Translations under genes and position numbers: made by a program | In this document: positions 8,335-16,717 of the stretch, piece by piece | How positions within the stretch are numbered: position 1 is the stretch's first letter | Layout: each line of letters begins with the position of its first letter | The notes under the pieces: generated by a model | Database searches by the model: none | The model's input: only the letters and a program-made list of their open reading frames with translations | What the model was told of the DNA's origin: nothing | Assembly (NCBI RefSeq): GCF_016584105.1 | Contig: NZ_NRSM01000006.1 | Span: forward strand, 1-64,000 | Origin: Ectothiorhodospira shaposhnikovii | GTDB taxonomy: Bacteria; Pseudomonadota; Gammaproteobacteria; Ectothiorhodospirales; Ectothiorhodospiraceae | DNA: 64,000 nucleotides | Reading direction: 5' to 3'

Positions 8335-9461
8335 GGGGTCTCCTCCGCGGCGGCGGGCAGGGCCTCGGCGCCCAGGGTGAAGCGCTCCCGGCCATCGCCC
8401 CGGCGCTGGACGCTGGCCAGGAACCGCACGTTGGCCAGCAGGGGGCTGTCTTCCAGGGCCTCGATCAGGGCGGAGGCGGCGGCGGAGTCACCTTCCAGAT
8501 GCAGTTCGCGCCCTTCCAGGCGCAGGCTGGTCAGCCAGGTGTGGTCGGGGAGCAGACGGGTGATTTCCGCCAGCAGTTCGGTGGCGGGCACCTGGGCCTC
8601 CCGCGCCCGCAGGGGGGCTTCCAGGGCCTCGCGCAGCTGTTCGCGGCGATCCTGGGCGGCGGAGAGCCGGGAGACCTGGGGCGCGAGGGCGCGCAGCTCA
8701 TCCAGGTACTGGATGGAGATGGCCCGGTGCTGCCACAGGGGCAGCAGCAGGGTGACCAGCAGGGCCGCCACCAGGGAGGCGACGGCCAGTTGCGCGCGGC
8801 CGGGACGTGGACGCCCCGCCCCTGTCTCGTCCCGGGGCAGCAGGTTGAACCAGCGGGACTGGGCCTGCTCCAGGGGCAGCTGTTCGGGGATGGCCCGGCG
8901 CACCTCCAGGCCCAGGGTGCGCAACTGGGCCAGGGGTTCGTCCACCCGCTCCCGGGGGACCACCACCAGGGCCACCTGCAGCCTTCCGGCGCTGGCGTCC
9001 CGGCGCAGGACTTCCCAGGCATGGTAGACCCGGTTCGCCGGGAAGGGGGTATGGCGGTCCATTTCGTAGCGCAGCACCTGGCCCAGGTTGGCCTCGGTGG
9101 CCAGGGGCAGGGTAACGGGGCGACAGAAGCAGGCGTCGGCGGGCAGGATCAACTCCACACCGGTGCGTGGACGGCCCTGGACACGGGCCTGCAGCAGGGA
9201 TTCCAGCTGTTCGCGCCCGGCTCCCGGCGACAGCCGGCCGATCTCCAGCGGGTTTTCGCCGGGACGCCGCAGGCCGATCTGAAAGCCGCCGTCGGCCAGG
9301 GGCCGGCATTGCAGCCGCCCGCGCTGGAAACCGGCCAGCCGCAGCAGGCGCGACGGCAGCAGCAGGCGCAGCTGTTCCAGCCACCAGTCCAGCAACTGGG
9401 GCAGCCCGAAGCGGTGCAGGGCATCCTGGGCGGCGGCGATGTTGGGGCGAAGACTCTTCAC
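8331..9461 (-). CDS. gspL: Type II secretion protein GspL (PilM/PilN-like)
   Basis: A 376-residue protein. The N-terminal cytoplasmic part (about 1-215) is an actin-like PilM/GspL fold, including LILPADACFCRPVTLPLATE and YEMDRHTPFPANRVYHAWEV. It ends before a transmembrane helix (about 225-245, VASLVAALLVTLLLPLW), and a periplasmic PilN-like domain follows (LLAEITRLLPDHTWLTSLRL). GspL recruits the ATPase GspE to the membrane and binds GspM. Its place between gspK and gspM is the standard order. Confidence 0.88.
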   Translation of the reverse strand: MKSLRPNIAAAQDALHRFGLPQLLDWWLEQLRLLLPSRLLRLAGFQRGRLQCRPLADGGFQIGLRRPGENPLEIGRLSPGAGREQLESLLQARVQGRPRTGVELILPADACFCRPVTLPLATEANLGQVLRYEMDRHTPFPANRVYHAWEVLRRDASAGRLQVALVVVPRERVDEPLAQLRTLGLEVRRAIPEQLPLEQAQSRWFNLLPRDETGAGRPRPGRAQLAVASLVAALLVTLLLPLWQHRAISIQYLDELRALAPQVSRLSAAQDRREQLREALEAPLRAREAQVPATELLAEITRLLPDHTWLTSLRLEGRELHLEGDSAAASALIEALEDSPLLANVRFLASVQRRGDGRERFTLGAEALPAAAEETP

Positions 9462-9500
9462 GGTGTTGTGCTGCGACTCGTTGAATGACCCATGGGGACT

Positions 9501-10400
9501 TCAGGGGGCCTGCCAGTGGGCGGCGCCGGGGGGTGCATGCCGGGATTCGAGCACCTCGTAGGGGTTGCGCGGGTCGCCGGTAAGTTGCACCGTCTGCTCA
9601 TACCAGGCGGCCCCGCCTTCGAGCCGGGCCACCGCCCGCAGGGTGTAGACCCCCTGGCGGCCGGTGCTGCCCACCGTGCGACCGGGAAAGGGAGGCGGCT
9701 CCCCGCCCTGGGCGCGGTGGAACGTCCGTTCCTGCACCCAGGCCTCGGCATTGCGACGGTCCATGCCCGGCAGGGCGGCCACCACCGGGGCCGGGGCAAA
9801 GGCCGGATCGGGCCAGGGGCCGCGGCTGTGAACCGTCACCCAGGGATGGAGGCGGCGGTACAGGTCCGGGTCCATGCCCAGCACCCGCTGCAGTTCATCC
9901 ACGGCATGAAAGGGCCGGTTGCCCCTGGGCCCCAGGCCGCTGTCCGGATAGGCCTCGGGCGGGGGGGCGTGCAATCGCCGGCCACCGCCGGGGTCGCGCC
10001 AATCGGCAATGGCATCCCCCAGGGCCACGGCGCGGGACTCGTCCACCCCCACCTGCATGAGCAGGCCCACCAGTGCCGGCAGCGCTACGGCATTGAGGTC
10101 CACCCTGCCCCGCTCGTCCAGCACGGCCAGATGCACCCGGTAGTCGCCAAACGGCACAGCATACCATTGTCCGTCGGCGGTGTAACGGCGCTGGGCGGCG
10201 GGCAGGGTAAGATCCTGCAGCGCCAGCCGGGTGGCCCCTTCCGCCACGTGACGCAGTTCCGCCTGATGCAGCAGGTGGACCGCCATCTGGGCCTCCCGGC
10301 GCATGGTGACGGTGAAGCTGGTGACGACGAGGGTGAGGATCACCACCACCCACAGCACGGTGATCAGGGCCAGGCCCCGCTGACGGAGAGGGGAAGTCAT
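9501..10400 (-). CDS. gspK: Type II secretion minor pseudopilin GspK
   Basis: A 299-residue minor pseudopilin. The prepilin motif RQRG|LALITVLWVVVILTLV lacks the Glu at +5 that other pseudopilins have, which is the known GspK signature. The large globular domain carries the helix-hairpin segment DELQRVLGMDPDLYRRLHPW and repeated acidic/aromatic loops. GspK caps the pseudopilus tip with GspI and GspJ. It overlaps gspJ by 4 bases. Confidence 0.92.
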   Translation of the reverse strand: MTSPLRQRGLALITVLWVVVILTLVVTSFTVTMRREAQMAVHLLHQAELRHVAEGATRLALQDLTLPAAQRRYTADGQWYAVPFGDYRVHLAVLDERGRVDLNAVALPALVGLLMQVGVDESRAVALGDAIADWRDPGGGRRLHAPPPEAYPDSGLGPRGNRPFHAVDELQRVLGMDPDLYRRLHPWVTVHSRGPWPDPAFAPAPVVAALPGMDRRNAEAWVQERTFHRAQGGEPPPFPGRTVGSTGRQGVYTLRAVARLEGGAAWYEQTVQLTGDPRNPYEVLESRHAPPGAAHWQAP

Positions 10401-11065
10401 GGCCCGAACCCCGTTTCGGCGGCGGTGCGGCCGGCCCGCTGGGTCATGCGGGTGTCGGCGTAGAGGACCGGCCAGGGGACGTGAGCGTCCCCTGGCCGGT
10501 CCAGGTCGATGCGCACCAGCCGGGGGGGGCGGGTCTGCCCCAGCCAGTGGGGGTGCCAGGCGGCTTCCGGATCACCGGCCCGTTGACCGTAGTAACTCAG
10601 CCGCAGATCCCGCACCCCGCCCAGCAGGACGGTCTGTTCCCAGCCGGGCTCGTCCAGGGCGCGGATGGCGTCGTGGAACAGCCGGTGCCCCAGCAGCAAG
10701 TGATCGCCCACCCGTTCCAGACGGACCAGATGGAGTCCGCCCCCGCCCCGGTGGGCGGGCATGGCGGCGATGAAATGGAGGCGATCGGGCTCGCCCAGGA
10801 ACAGGATGTGGTCCTGATGGCCGGACTCCAGGGTGGCGGGGATGGGCACCACCCGCGCCTGGGCCAGGCGGGCACGCAGGAAACCCTGCACCCGGATGAT
10901 GTCGCCGGCCTCCTCCATGCGCTGATCACCGCTGTCCCAGATGCGCCCCGACAGATGCAGGGCGCTGAACAGGACGGTGAACAGCAGCCCCATGATGGTG
11001 ACGGCAATGAGCAGTTCCGCCAGGCTGAAGCCCCGCTGCCGGGATGGCCCTCGATCAGCGCGCAT
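10397..11065 (-). CDS. gspJ: Type II secretion minor pseudopilin GspJ
   Basis: A 222-residue pseudopilin. The ATG at 11065 is chosen because the prepilin motif follows within twelve residues: RQRG|FSLAELLIAVTIMGLL, with Glu at +5. The longer open frame upstream is only a shadow of gspI. The C-terminal beta-rich domain (VGDHLLLGHRLFHDAIRALD, LRLSYYG) matches GspJ. It overlaps both gspI (11 bases) and gspK (4 bases). It assembles with GspI and GspK at the pseudopilus tip. Confidence 0.92.
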   Translation of the reverse strand: MRADRGPSRQRGFSLAELLIAVTIMGLLFTVLFSALHLSGRIWDSGDQRMEEAGDIIRVQGFLRARLAQARVVPIPATLESGHQDHILFLGEPDRLHFIAAMPAHRGGGGLHLVRLERVGDHLLLGHRLFHDAIRALDEPGWEQTVLLGGVRDLRLSYYGQRAGDPEAAWHPHWLGQTRPPRLVRIDLDRPGDAHVPWPVLYADTRMTQRAGRTAAETGFGP

Positions 11066-11459
11066 GGGGCTGGACCTTGACGGTTTCCAGATAGAGTTCC
11101 CGGGGGGGCGAGCCGCCGCCCCAGAACACCCGGACCCCCACCCGGTAGGCGTCCAGGGCGGGACGGGGGTCGCGGCGGGGCTCCAGCCGGGTGGACTGGA
11201 GTTCCCAGCGCATGCCACCGGCCGCCTCGCCCCGAAGGGTGCCGGCGTCCAGGGGCAGGTCGGCGCCGGCCCGGGCCAGCAGGCTTTCCGCCGCCAGCAG
11301 GGCCTGGCCGTGGTCGCGGCTGCTGTCCGCCAGCCGCAGGCCACCGGAAAGGGCGCTGAGGGCGGTGCCGCCCACCAGGGCGAAGATGAAGAAGGCCACC
11401 AGCACCTCAAGGAGGGAAAACCCCCCCTGACCGGTGGCCGCGGGGTGTGCGGGGGTCAT
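11055..11459 (-). CDS. gspI: Type II secretion minor pseudopilin GspI
   Basis: A 134-residue pseudopilin. The motif GQGG|FSLLEVLVAFFIFALVG has Glu at +5, and the short C-terminal domain (RWELQSTRLEP, YRVGVRVFW) matches GspI. It overlaps gspH by 4 bases. It nucleates the tip complex with GspJ and GspK and is processed by a prepilin peptidase that is not encoded in this window. Confidence 0.9.
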   Translation of the reverse strand: MTPAHPAATGQGGFSLLEVLVAFFIFALVGGTALSALSGGLRLADSSRDHGQALLAAESLLARAGADLPLDAGTLRGEAAGGMRWELQSTRLEPRRDPRPALDAYRVGVRVFWGGGSPPRELYLETVKVQPHAR

Positions 11460-11917
11460 GGGTCGAGCACCCGTGCGCGGCCCGTGAGCCAGTCCACGTC
11501 CACCACCATATGACGACCGTCACGGCTGAAGGTGACGCGACCGCCGGTGGCGGAGCCGTCCGGGTAGAAGCGCAGCCCGGCCACCCGGTCACTGACCACC
11601 TCGTCGCGGCTGGTGACCAGATGGATGTCCACCCGCTCGGGCACCCGCCGGGTCTGCTGCTCGCGGCCGGCGATCCAGTAACGGCCGTTGTCCACGTCCA
11701 CCAGGAGGACCTGTTCCTGCCCGCTGGACAGGGCGGCGGCACGGACATACCGCAGGCCCGAGGTCATTTCCCGGGCGGCGGCGCGCAGTTCGGCGCCGGG
11801 GGTGCCGGCGGCAAAGCGCACCCCCGCCAGCCCGAGCAGGCCGACGGCGATGATGAGCACCACCAGCAGCTCCATGAGGGTGAAGCCACCCTGACGGCGG
11901 GGGATGGAACGGGCCAT
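11456..11917 (-). CDS. gspH: Type II secretion minor pseudopilin GspH
   Basis: A 153-residue pseudopilin with RRQGG|FTLMELLVVLIIAVGL (Glu at +5) and a beta-sandwich GspH domain (about 40-150) that includes AREMTSGLRYVRAAALSSGQ. GspH joins the tip complex to the GspG shaft. It is followed after four overlapping bases by gspI and preceded by gspG with a 19-base gap. Confidence 0.9.
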   Translation of the reverse strand: MARSIPRRQGGFTLMELLVVLIIAVGLLGLAGVRFAAGTPGAELRAAAREMTSGLRYVRAAALSSGQEQVLLVDVDNGRYWIAGREQQTRRVPERVDIHLVTSRDEVVSDRVAGLRFYPDGSATGGRVTFSRDGRHMVVDVDWLTGRARVLDP

Positions 11918-11936
11918 GGCGACGGGAACCGGGGGC

Positions 11937-12383
11937 TTACTGCCAGCTCACCACATCCTGGTCCTCACCGCTGCCGTCGGGCTGGCCGTCGGCGCCGTGG
12001 GTCCACAGGTCGTATTCGCCGTGTTCACCGGGGAAGCGGTACTGGTAGGGACGTCCCCAGGGGTCTTCGGGGATCTGGCGCTTGCGCAGGTAGGGGCCGC
12101 GCCAGTTGCGGGCACCGTCCGGCGCGGCCACCAGGGCCTGCAGACCCTGCTCGGTGGTGGGGTAGCGGCCCATGTCCAGGCGGTAGAGGTCGAGGGCGGC
12201 GCCGAAGTCCTGGATCTGCAGGCGGGCGGTATCGGTGCGGGAGTCACCCACATAGCGCATCAGCTGGGGGCCGACCAGGCCGGCCAGCAGGCCGAGGATG
12301 ACCAGCACCACCAGCAGTTCGGTGAGGGTGAAACCACCCTGGCGCAAGGGGGCGCGGCGGGCGGGACGGGGGAGGATGGACAT
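11937..12383 (-). CDS. gspG: Type II secretion major pseudopilin GspG
   Basis: A 148-residue major pseudopilin. The prepilin motif RQGG|FTLTELLVVLVILGLLAG is followed by the conserved GspG core: DLYRLDMGRYPTTEQGLQAL, WRGPYLRK and IPEDPWGRPYQY. The Ca-binding acidic C-terminus (DLWTHGADGQPDGSGEDQD) is present. It forms the pseudopilus fibre that pushes substrates through GspD. An 85-base gap separates it from gspF, the largest inside the operon, so a separate promoter or RNA-processing site may raise its expression. Confidence 0.95.
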   Translation of the reverse strand: MSILPRPARRAPLRQGGFTLTELLVVLVILGLLAGLVGPQLMRYVGDSRTDTARLQIQDFGAALDLYRLDMGRYPTTEQGLQALVAAPDGARNWRGPYLRKRQIPEDPWGRPYQYRFPGEHGEYDLWTHGADGQPDGSGEDQDVVSWQ

Positions 12384-12468
12384 GATGTCTCCTTACTGCT
12401 TGCATGGATAAGGCGTTGCGATGGCATATACAGACAGCAACCGGGGGCGTCAAGTTTCCCCCGGCCAT

Positions 12469-13674
12469 TCAGAAGGCCAGGCCCTGGATGCCCAGGATGG
12501 CCACCATGATGGACATGATGATGCCGCCAATGACCAGGCCCAGACCGACGATGAGCACCGGTTCGAGCAGGGTGAGCAGGCGCTTGACCGCCAGCTGCAC
12601 TTCCTGGTCGTAAAGGGTGGCGATGCGGTGCAGCATCTCCTCCAGCTGGCCGGTTTCCTCGCCCAGACGGATCATCTGCAGGCCCAGACGGGGAAACACG
12701 CCGGTCTCCTCCAGGGGCGCGGCGATCCCCCTGCCCTCCCGCAGCTGTTCGGCGGCCTCGGAGACGGCCTGGACGAACACGCTGTTGGTGAGGGTGTCCC
12801 GGGTAATGGCCAAGGCACTCAGCGCCGGGACGCCGTTGCCCAGCAGGGTGCCCATGGTGCGGCTGAAACGGGCCACTTCCAGCTTGGCGACGAGATCGCC
12901 GGCCCGGGGCAGGCGCAATACCAGCCGGTCCCAGCGTCGGCGCAGGGCCGGGCTCTCCAGCACCTGGCGAAAACCCAGCAGGATCACCAGCAGGCCCAGC
13001 AGCAGTTTCCACCAGCCCTCGCGGATGAATTCGGCGGCGCCCACGGTGACACGGGTCATGGTGGGCAGGGCCTGGCCGGCGTCCTCGAACAGGTCGGTGA
13101 ACTGGGGCACCACGTAGATCAGCAGCACCAGCACCGAGGCGACGGAGAGGGTGACGAGGATGGCGGGATAGATGAGGGCGGAGGTGACGGTCTGGCGCAG
13201 GGCCTCGGCCCGTTCCTGGTACTCGGCCAGGCGGTGCAGCACCGCGTCCAGGGAACCGCCGGCCTCGCCGGCGCGGATCATGTTGATGTAAAAACGGGAA
13301 AATACCGGTCCCTGGGCCTCCAGGGCCACGGACAGGGCCTCGCCGCCCCGCACCCGGGACAGTACCCGTTCCACCAGTTGCCGCTGCCGGGGGTGTTCCG
13401 CCAGATCGGCCAGCAGCACCAGGGCCCGGTCCAGGGGCAGGCCGGCCCCCAGCAGGGTGGCCAGGGAATGGGTGAGATATCCGATGTCATGGCGGGACAG
13501 GACGGCGGCCCGGGCACCCAGCAGGCGGCGGGGCCGGCCGCCCTCGCGGGTGCGCACGGGGATCTGGCCCGCCTCCTGCAGACGGCGGATCAGGGTGGCC
13601 TCGTCCGGGGCTTCCATTTCCCCTTCCACCACCTCGCCGTCGGCGGCCACGGACTTGTAATACCACAGTGCCAT
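12469..13674 (-). CDS. gspF: Type II secretion inner-membrane protein GspF
   Basis: A 401-residue polytopic protein with two T2SSF domains (about 70-195 and 270-395) and three membrane helices (around 170-190, 215-235, 375-395). Conserved segments include IRAGEAGGSLDAVLHRLAEY and MIRLGEETGQLEEMLHRIA, one per repeat. GspF is the platform protein at the base of the pseudopilus and contacts GspE and GspL. It starts 4 bases downstream of gspE's stop. Confidence 0.95.
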   Translation of the reverse strand: MALWYYKSVAADGEVVEGEMEAPDEATLIRRLQEAGQIPVRTREGGRPRRLLGARAAVLSRHDIGYLTHSLATLLGAGLPLDRALVLLADLAEHPRQRQLVERVLSRVRGGEALSVALEAQGPVFSRFYINMIRAGEAGGSLDAVLHRLAEYQERAEALRQTVTSALIYPAILVTLSVASVLVLLIYVVPQFTDLFEDAGQALPTMTRVTVGAAEFIREGWWKLLLGLLVILLGFRQVLESPALRRRWDRLVLRLPRAGDLVAKLEVARFSRTMGTLLGNGVPALSALAITRDTLTNSVFVQAVSEAAEQLREGRGIAAPLEETGVFPRLGLQMIRLGEETGQLEEMLHRIATLYDQEVQLAVKRLLTLLEPVLIVGLGLVIGGIIMSIMVAILGIQGLAF

Positions 13675-13678
13675 GGGG

Positions 13679-15412
13679 TCAGGCCTCCTGGGTCACGCGC
13701 AGCACCTCGTCCAGGGTGGTGTCCCCGGCCAGGCACTTGTGCAGACCATCGTCATACATGGTCACCATGCCCTCCTCCACCGCCGCCTGCTGCAGGTCGG
13801 CGGAGACGGCATGCTGCATCACCAGGCGGCGGAGACGGTCGGTCATGCGCAGCAGTTCCGCCACCGTGGTACGGCCCTGGTAGCCCACCCCCTGGCAGGC
13901 CTCGCAGCCCACCGGGCGGTAGAGGGTGAGGCCCCGGTTCCGGCCGGTGACGCGGGTCAATCCGGTCTCCCGCAGGTAGTCCGGGTCCGGTTGCCAGGGT
14001 TCACGGCAATGGGGGCACAGGCGGCGCACCAGCCGCTGGGCCAGGATGCCGTTGACGGTGGAGGTGAGCAGGTAGTCCTCCACGCCCATGTCCAGCAGCC
14101 GGTTGATGCTGCCGGCGGCGTCGTTGGTGTGCAGGGTGGAGAGCACCAGATGGCCGGTGAGGGCCGACTGCACGGCAATGCGGGCGGTTTCCAGGTCGCG
14201 CATCTCGCCGATCATGATGACGTCCGGGTCCTGGCGCACGATGGCCCGCAGGGCGGAGGCGAAGGTGAGTCCGATCTGGGACTTGGTCTGGATCTGGTTG
14301 ATGCCGTCGAGCTGGTATTCCACCGGGTCTTCCACGGTGATGATCTTGCGCTCGGCGGTGTTGATGCGGTGCAGGGCCGTGTAGAGGGTGGTGGTCTTGC
14401 CGGAGCCGGTGGGACCGGTGACGAGGATGATGCCGTGGGGCTGGTCCAGCAGGGCCTGGATCCGGGCCATGATGGCGGGCTCGAACCCCAGGGCGGGGAA
14501 GTCCAGCACCACGCTGCCCTTGTCCAGCAGGCGCATGACCACGCTCTCGCCATGGAGGGTGGGCACGGTGGAGACACGCAGATCCAGTTCCCGGCCCTGG
14601 ACCTGCACCTTGATGCGTCCGTCCTGGGGCAGCCGGCGCTCGGCGATGTTGAGCTTGGCCATGATCTTGACCCGGGAGATGACGGCCGGGGTGAGGCGCG
14701 CCGGGGGGCTGTCGATCTCGCGCATGACGCCGTCCACCCGGTAGCGGATGCGCAGACGATCCTCGAAGGGCTCGATGTGGATGTCCGAGGCGCGGGATTC
14801 CACCGCCCGCTGGAACAGCTGGTTCACCAGGCGGATCACCGGGGCTTCGCTGGCGATGTCCCGCAGGTGGGCCACGTCCTCGTCGCTGACTTCGTCCGCC
14901 GCCAGGTCGATGTCAGCCATGACGGCGTCGGTTTCCTGTCCGGCCTGTTCGCGGGCGGCGGCGGTGAGCCGGGCGATGGCGGCCCGGATCTCGGCGGGCA
15001 CGCCCACCACCGGGTCCACCGGCAGGCCGGCGGCCAGTTGCAGGGCGCTGATCACATAGTGGTCACCCGGATCGGCCAGGGCGACCCGCAGGCGACCTTC
15101 CCGCAGGGCCACCGGGACGGCACAGACCGCTTCCAGGAAGCGGGGGGACAGTTCGATGCCGTCCACCGGCTGCGGCGGATAGTCCGCCGCGGCCAGCAGG
15201 GGGTAGCCGCCGGCCTGGGCGATCACGTCGGCCATGTCCCGCTCGCCCACGATGCCCAGGCGTACCAGCATGGCGGCCAGGCGGCCACCTTCGGTCTGCT
15301 GCAGACGCCGGGCGCGGGCCACGTCCGCCGGACGGCTCAGCCCCCGGGAGACCACCATCTCGGCGAGACGCTGTTCCTGCTGGAGTTCCTGGGCGGGAGC
15401 TGGGCTGTTCAT
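13679..15412 (-). CDS. gspE: Type II secretion assembly ATPase GspE
   Basis: A 577-residue hexameric ATPase. The N-terminal GspE_N domain (about 20-160) is followed by the catalytic core: Walker A GPTGSGKTTTLY (about 332-343), the Asp box ITVEDPVEY, Walker B (DVIMIGEMRD) and the His box LSTLHTNDA. A tetracysteine zinc motif (CPHC at about 467, CEAC at about 503) separates true GspE/PilB ATPases from PilT retraction ATPases. It powers pseudopilus assembly. It is the first secretion gene of the operon and lies 48 bases downstream of a glycosyltransferase gene on the same strand. Confidence 0.95.
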   Translation of the reverse strand: MNSPAPAQELQQEQRLAEMVVSRGLSRPADVARARRLQQTEGGRLAAMLVRLGIVGERDMADVIAQAGGYPLLAAADYPPQPVDGIELSPRFLEAVCAVPVALREGRLRVALADPGDHYVISALQLAAGLPVDPVVGVPAEIRAAIARLTAAAREQAGQETDAVMADIDLAADEVSDEDVAHLRDIASEAPVIRLVNQLFQRAVESRASDIHIEPFEDRLRIRYRVDGVMREIDSPPARLTPAVISRVKIMAKLNIAERRLPQDGRIKVQVQGRELDLRVSTVPTLHGESVVMRLLDKGSVVLDFPALGFEPAIMARIQALLDQPHGIILVTGPTGSGKTTTLYTALHRINTAERKIITVEDPVEYQLDGINQIQTKSQIGLTFASALRAIVRQDPDVIMIGEMRDLETARIAVQSALTGHLVLSTLHTNDAAGSINRLLDMGVEDYLLTSTVNGILAQRLVRRLCPHCREPWQPDPDYLRETGLTRVTGRNRGLTLYRPVGCEACQGVGYQGRTTVAELLRMTDRLRRLVMQHAVSADLQQAAVEEGMVTMYDDGLHKCLAGDTTLDEVLRVTQEA

Positions 15413-15460
15413 GGGCGGCCTTGGGATTGCGGTGTGCTGCGGGGCGCCATGATAGCCGGA

Positions 15461-16603
15461 TCAGGGGCCGGCGTCATGGTGCACCTGGGCCAGCAGCAGG
15501 CGTTCGTAATCCGCCAGCACCCGATCCCAGGTGAAGTCGGCGGCATGGCGATCCCGGCTGGCCTGCCGCATCCGCGCCAGGGTCTCCCGGTCGCCGATGA
15601 GGGCATCCAGCTGGCGGGCGCAGTCGGCCTCATCCCCGAAGTAGACGGCCCCCGGCCCGGCAACCCAGCGGTTGAAGGGGTTGTCACGGGCCAGCACCGG
15701 GGTACCCGCGCCCAGGGCCTCCACCAGGGAGGGGTTGGTGCCGCCGACGGTGTGGCCATGGAGGTAGAGGGCGGCATGGAAACGCAGTGCGGATACCCGG
15801 GCTTCGTCATAGAGGGCGCCGGGGAACAGCACCTCGGAGGAGGCGGCGCGCAGGACCCGGCGGTGGTAGGCGTTCCTGTCGGGGAGATAGCGTCCCAGCA
15901 CCACCAGCCGGATGCCCCTGGGCCGGGCGGAGAAGGCGCGCACCATTTCCAGGATGGAGTTTTCCGGTTCGGGACGGGCGATGCACAGGGCATAATCGCC
16001 GGGAATCAGACCCAGTGACGCCACCGGCTCCACCGGCGCATGGGAGATGAGATCACTGCCGTAGGGGATCATGGTGATGGGTCCGGGGCGACCCCGCCGG
16101 CCCCGCAGGTGGCGTTCGATCTCCGGGTGGTCGGCAATGAGGTGGTCGCCCAGGAGACAGGCCAGCCGTTCGTTGAGGTGGAGCCAGAGTTTTTCATGGC
16201 GGCGCCACTTGCCCCGCTGCCATTCCAGCCCGTCCATGTTGATGAGATGGCGCAGCCGCCGCCAGCGATGGAGCACACCGAAACAGGCTGTGTTGTAACC
16301 CAGGGTGAGTACCAGGCCGGGACGGCGCACGGCATGGAGAATGGCCAGGGCATCGAACAGCACCGTGGCAAAAGGGCCGTCTCCCGGCACGGGGATGTGT
16401 ACGGTGTGCACCCCCTGCCAGTGGCCCTCGCGGGGCCGGCCCCGGCCCCGTTCCTGGCAATAGACCGTCACCTGCCAGCCCCTGTCCGCCAAAAACGGGG
16501 CAAGGCGGGCGGCAAAGGTTTCAAACCCGCCATGACGGGCGGGTACGCCACGGATACCCAGTATCCTCAATTCCAGCGGTGGCATAGGCTGACGGCACTC
16601 CAT
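15461..16603 (-). CDS. Glycosyltransferase with DUF1972 N-terminus (GT4, rhamnosyl/glucosyltransferase type)
   Basis: A protein of about 380 residues. The N-terminal DUF1972 signature LRILGIRGVPARHGGFETFA is typical of WchF/RfaG-like polysaccharide glycosyltransferases. The C-terminal GT4 half has SLVEALGAGTPVLARDNPFN and the nucleotide-binding Glu. The start at 16603 is one choice; 16585 (MPPLELRILG) is closer to the conserved region. It is divergent from the WcaJ-type gene at 16718 and directly upstream of gspE, so it may share its promoter with the secretion operon, an unusual arrangement. The acceptor sugar cannot be predicted. Confidence 0.85.
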   Translation of the reverse strand: MECRQPMPPLELRILGIRGVPARHGGFETFAARLAPFLADRGWQVTVYCQERGRGRPREGHWQGVHTVHIPVPGDGPFATVLFDALAILHAVRRPGLVLTLGYNTACFGVLHRWRRLRHLINMDGLEWQRGKWRRHEKLWLHLNERLACLLGDHLIADHPEIERHLRGRRGRPGPITMIPYGSDLISHAPVEPVASLGLIPGDYALCIARPEPENSILEMVRAFSARPRGIRLVVLGRYLPDRNAYHRRVLRAASSEVLFPGALYDEARVSALRFHAALYLHGHTVGGTNPSLVEALGAGTPVLARDNPFNRWVAGPGAVYFGDEADCARQLDALIGDRETLARMRQASRDRHAADFTWDRVLADYERLLLAQVHHDAGP

Positions 16604-16717
16604 GAGCGCGGCTCGGGTGAACAAAGACGAATTTCGGGATGGCTTCCGCACTGCAACAGATCAGGCTAAGTTACAATCCCTGCTGTTTCAGACTCGGACG
16701 GTCGTTTTGGAACTGAC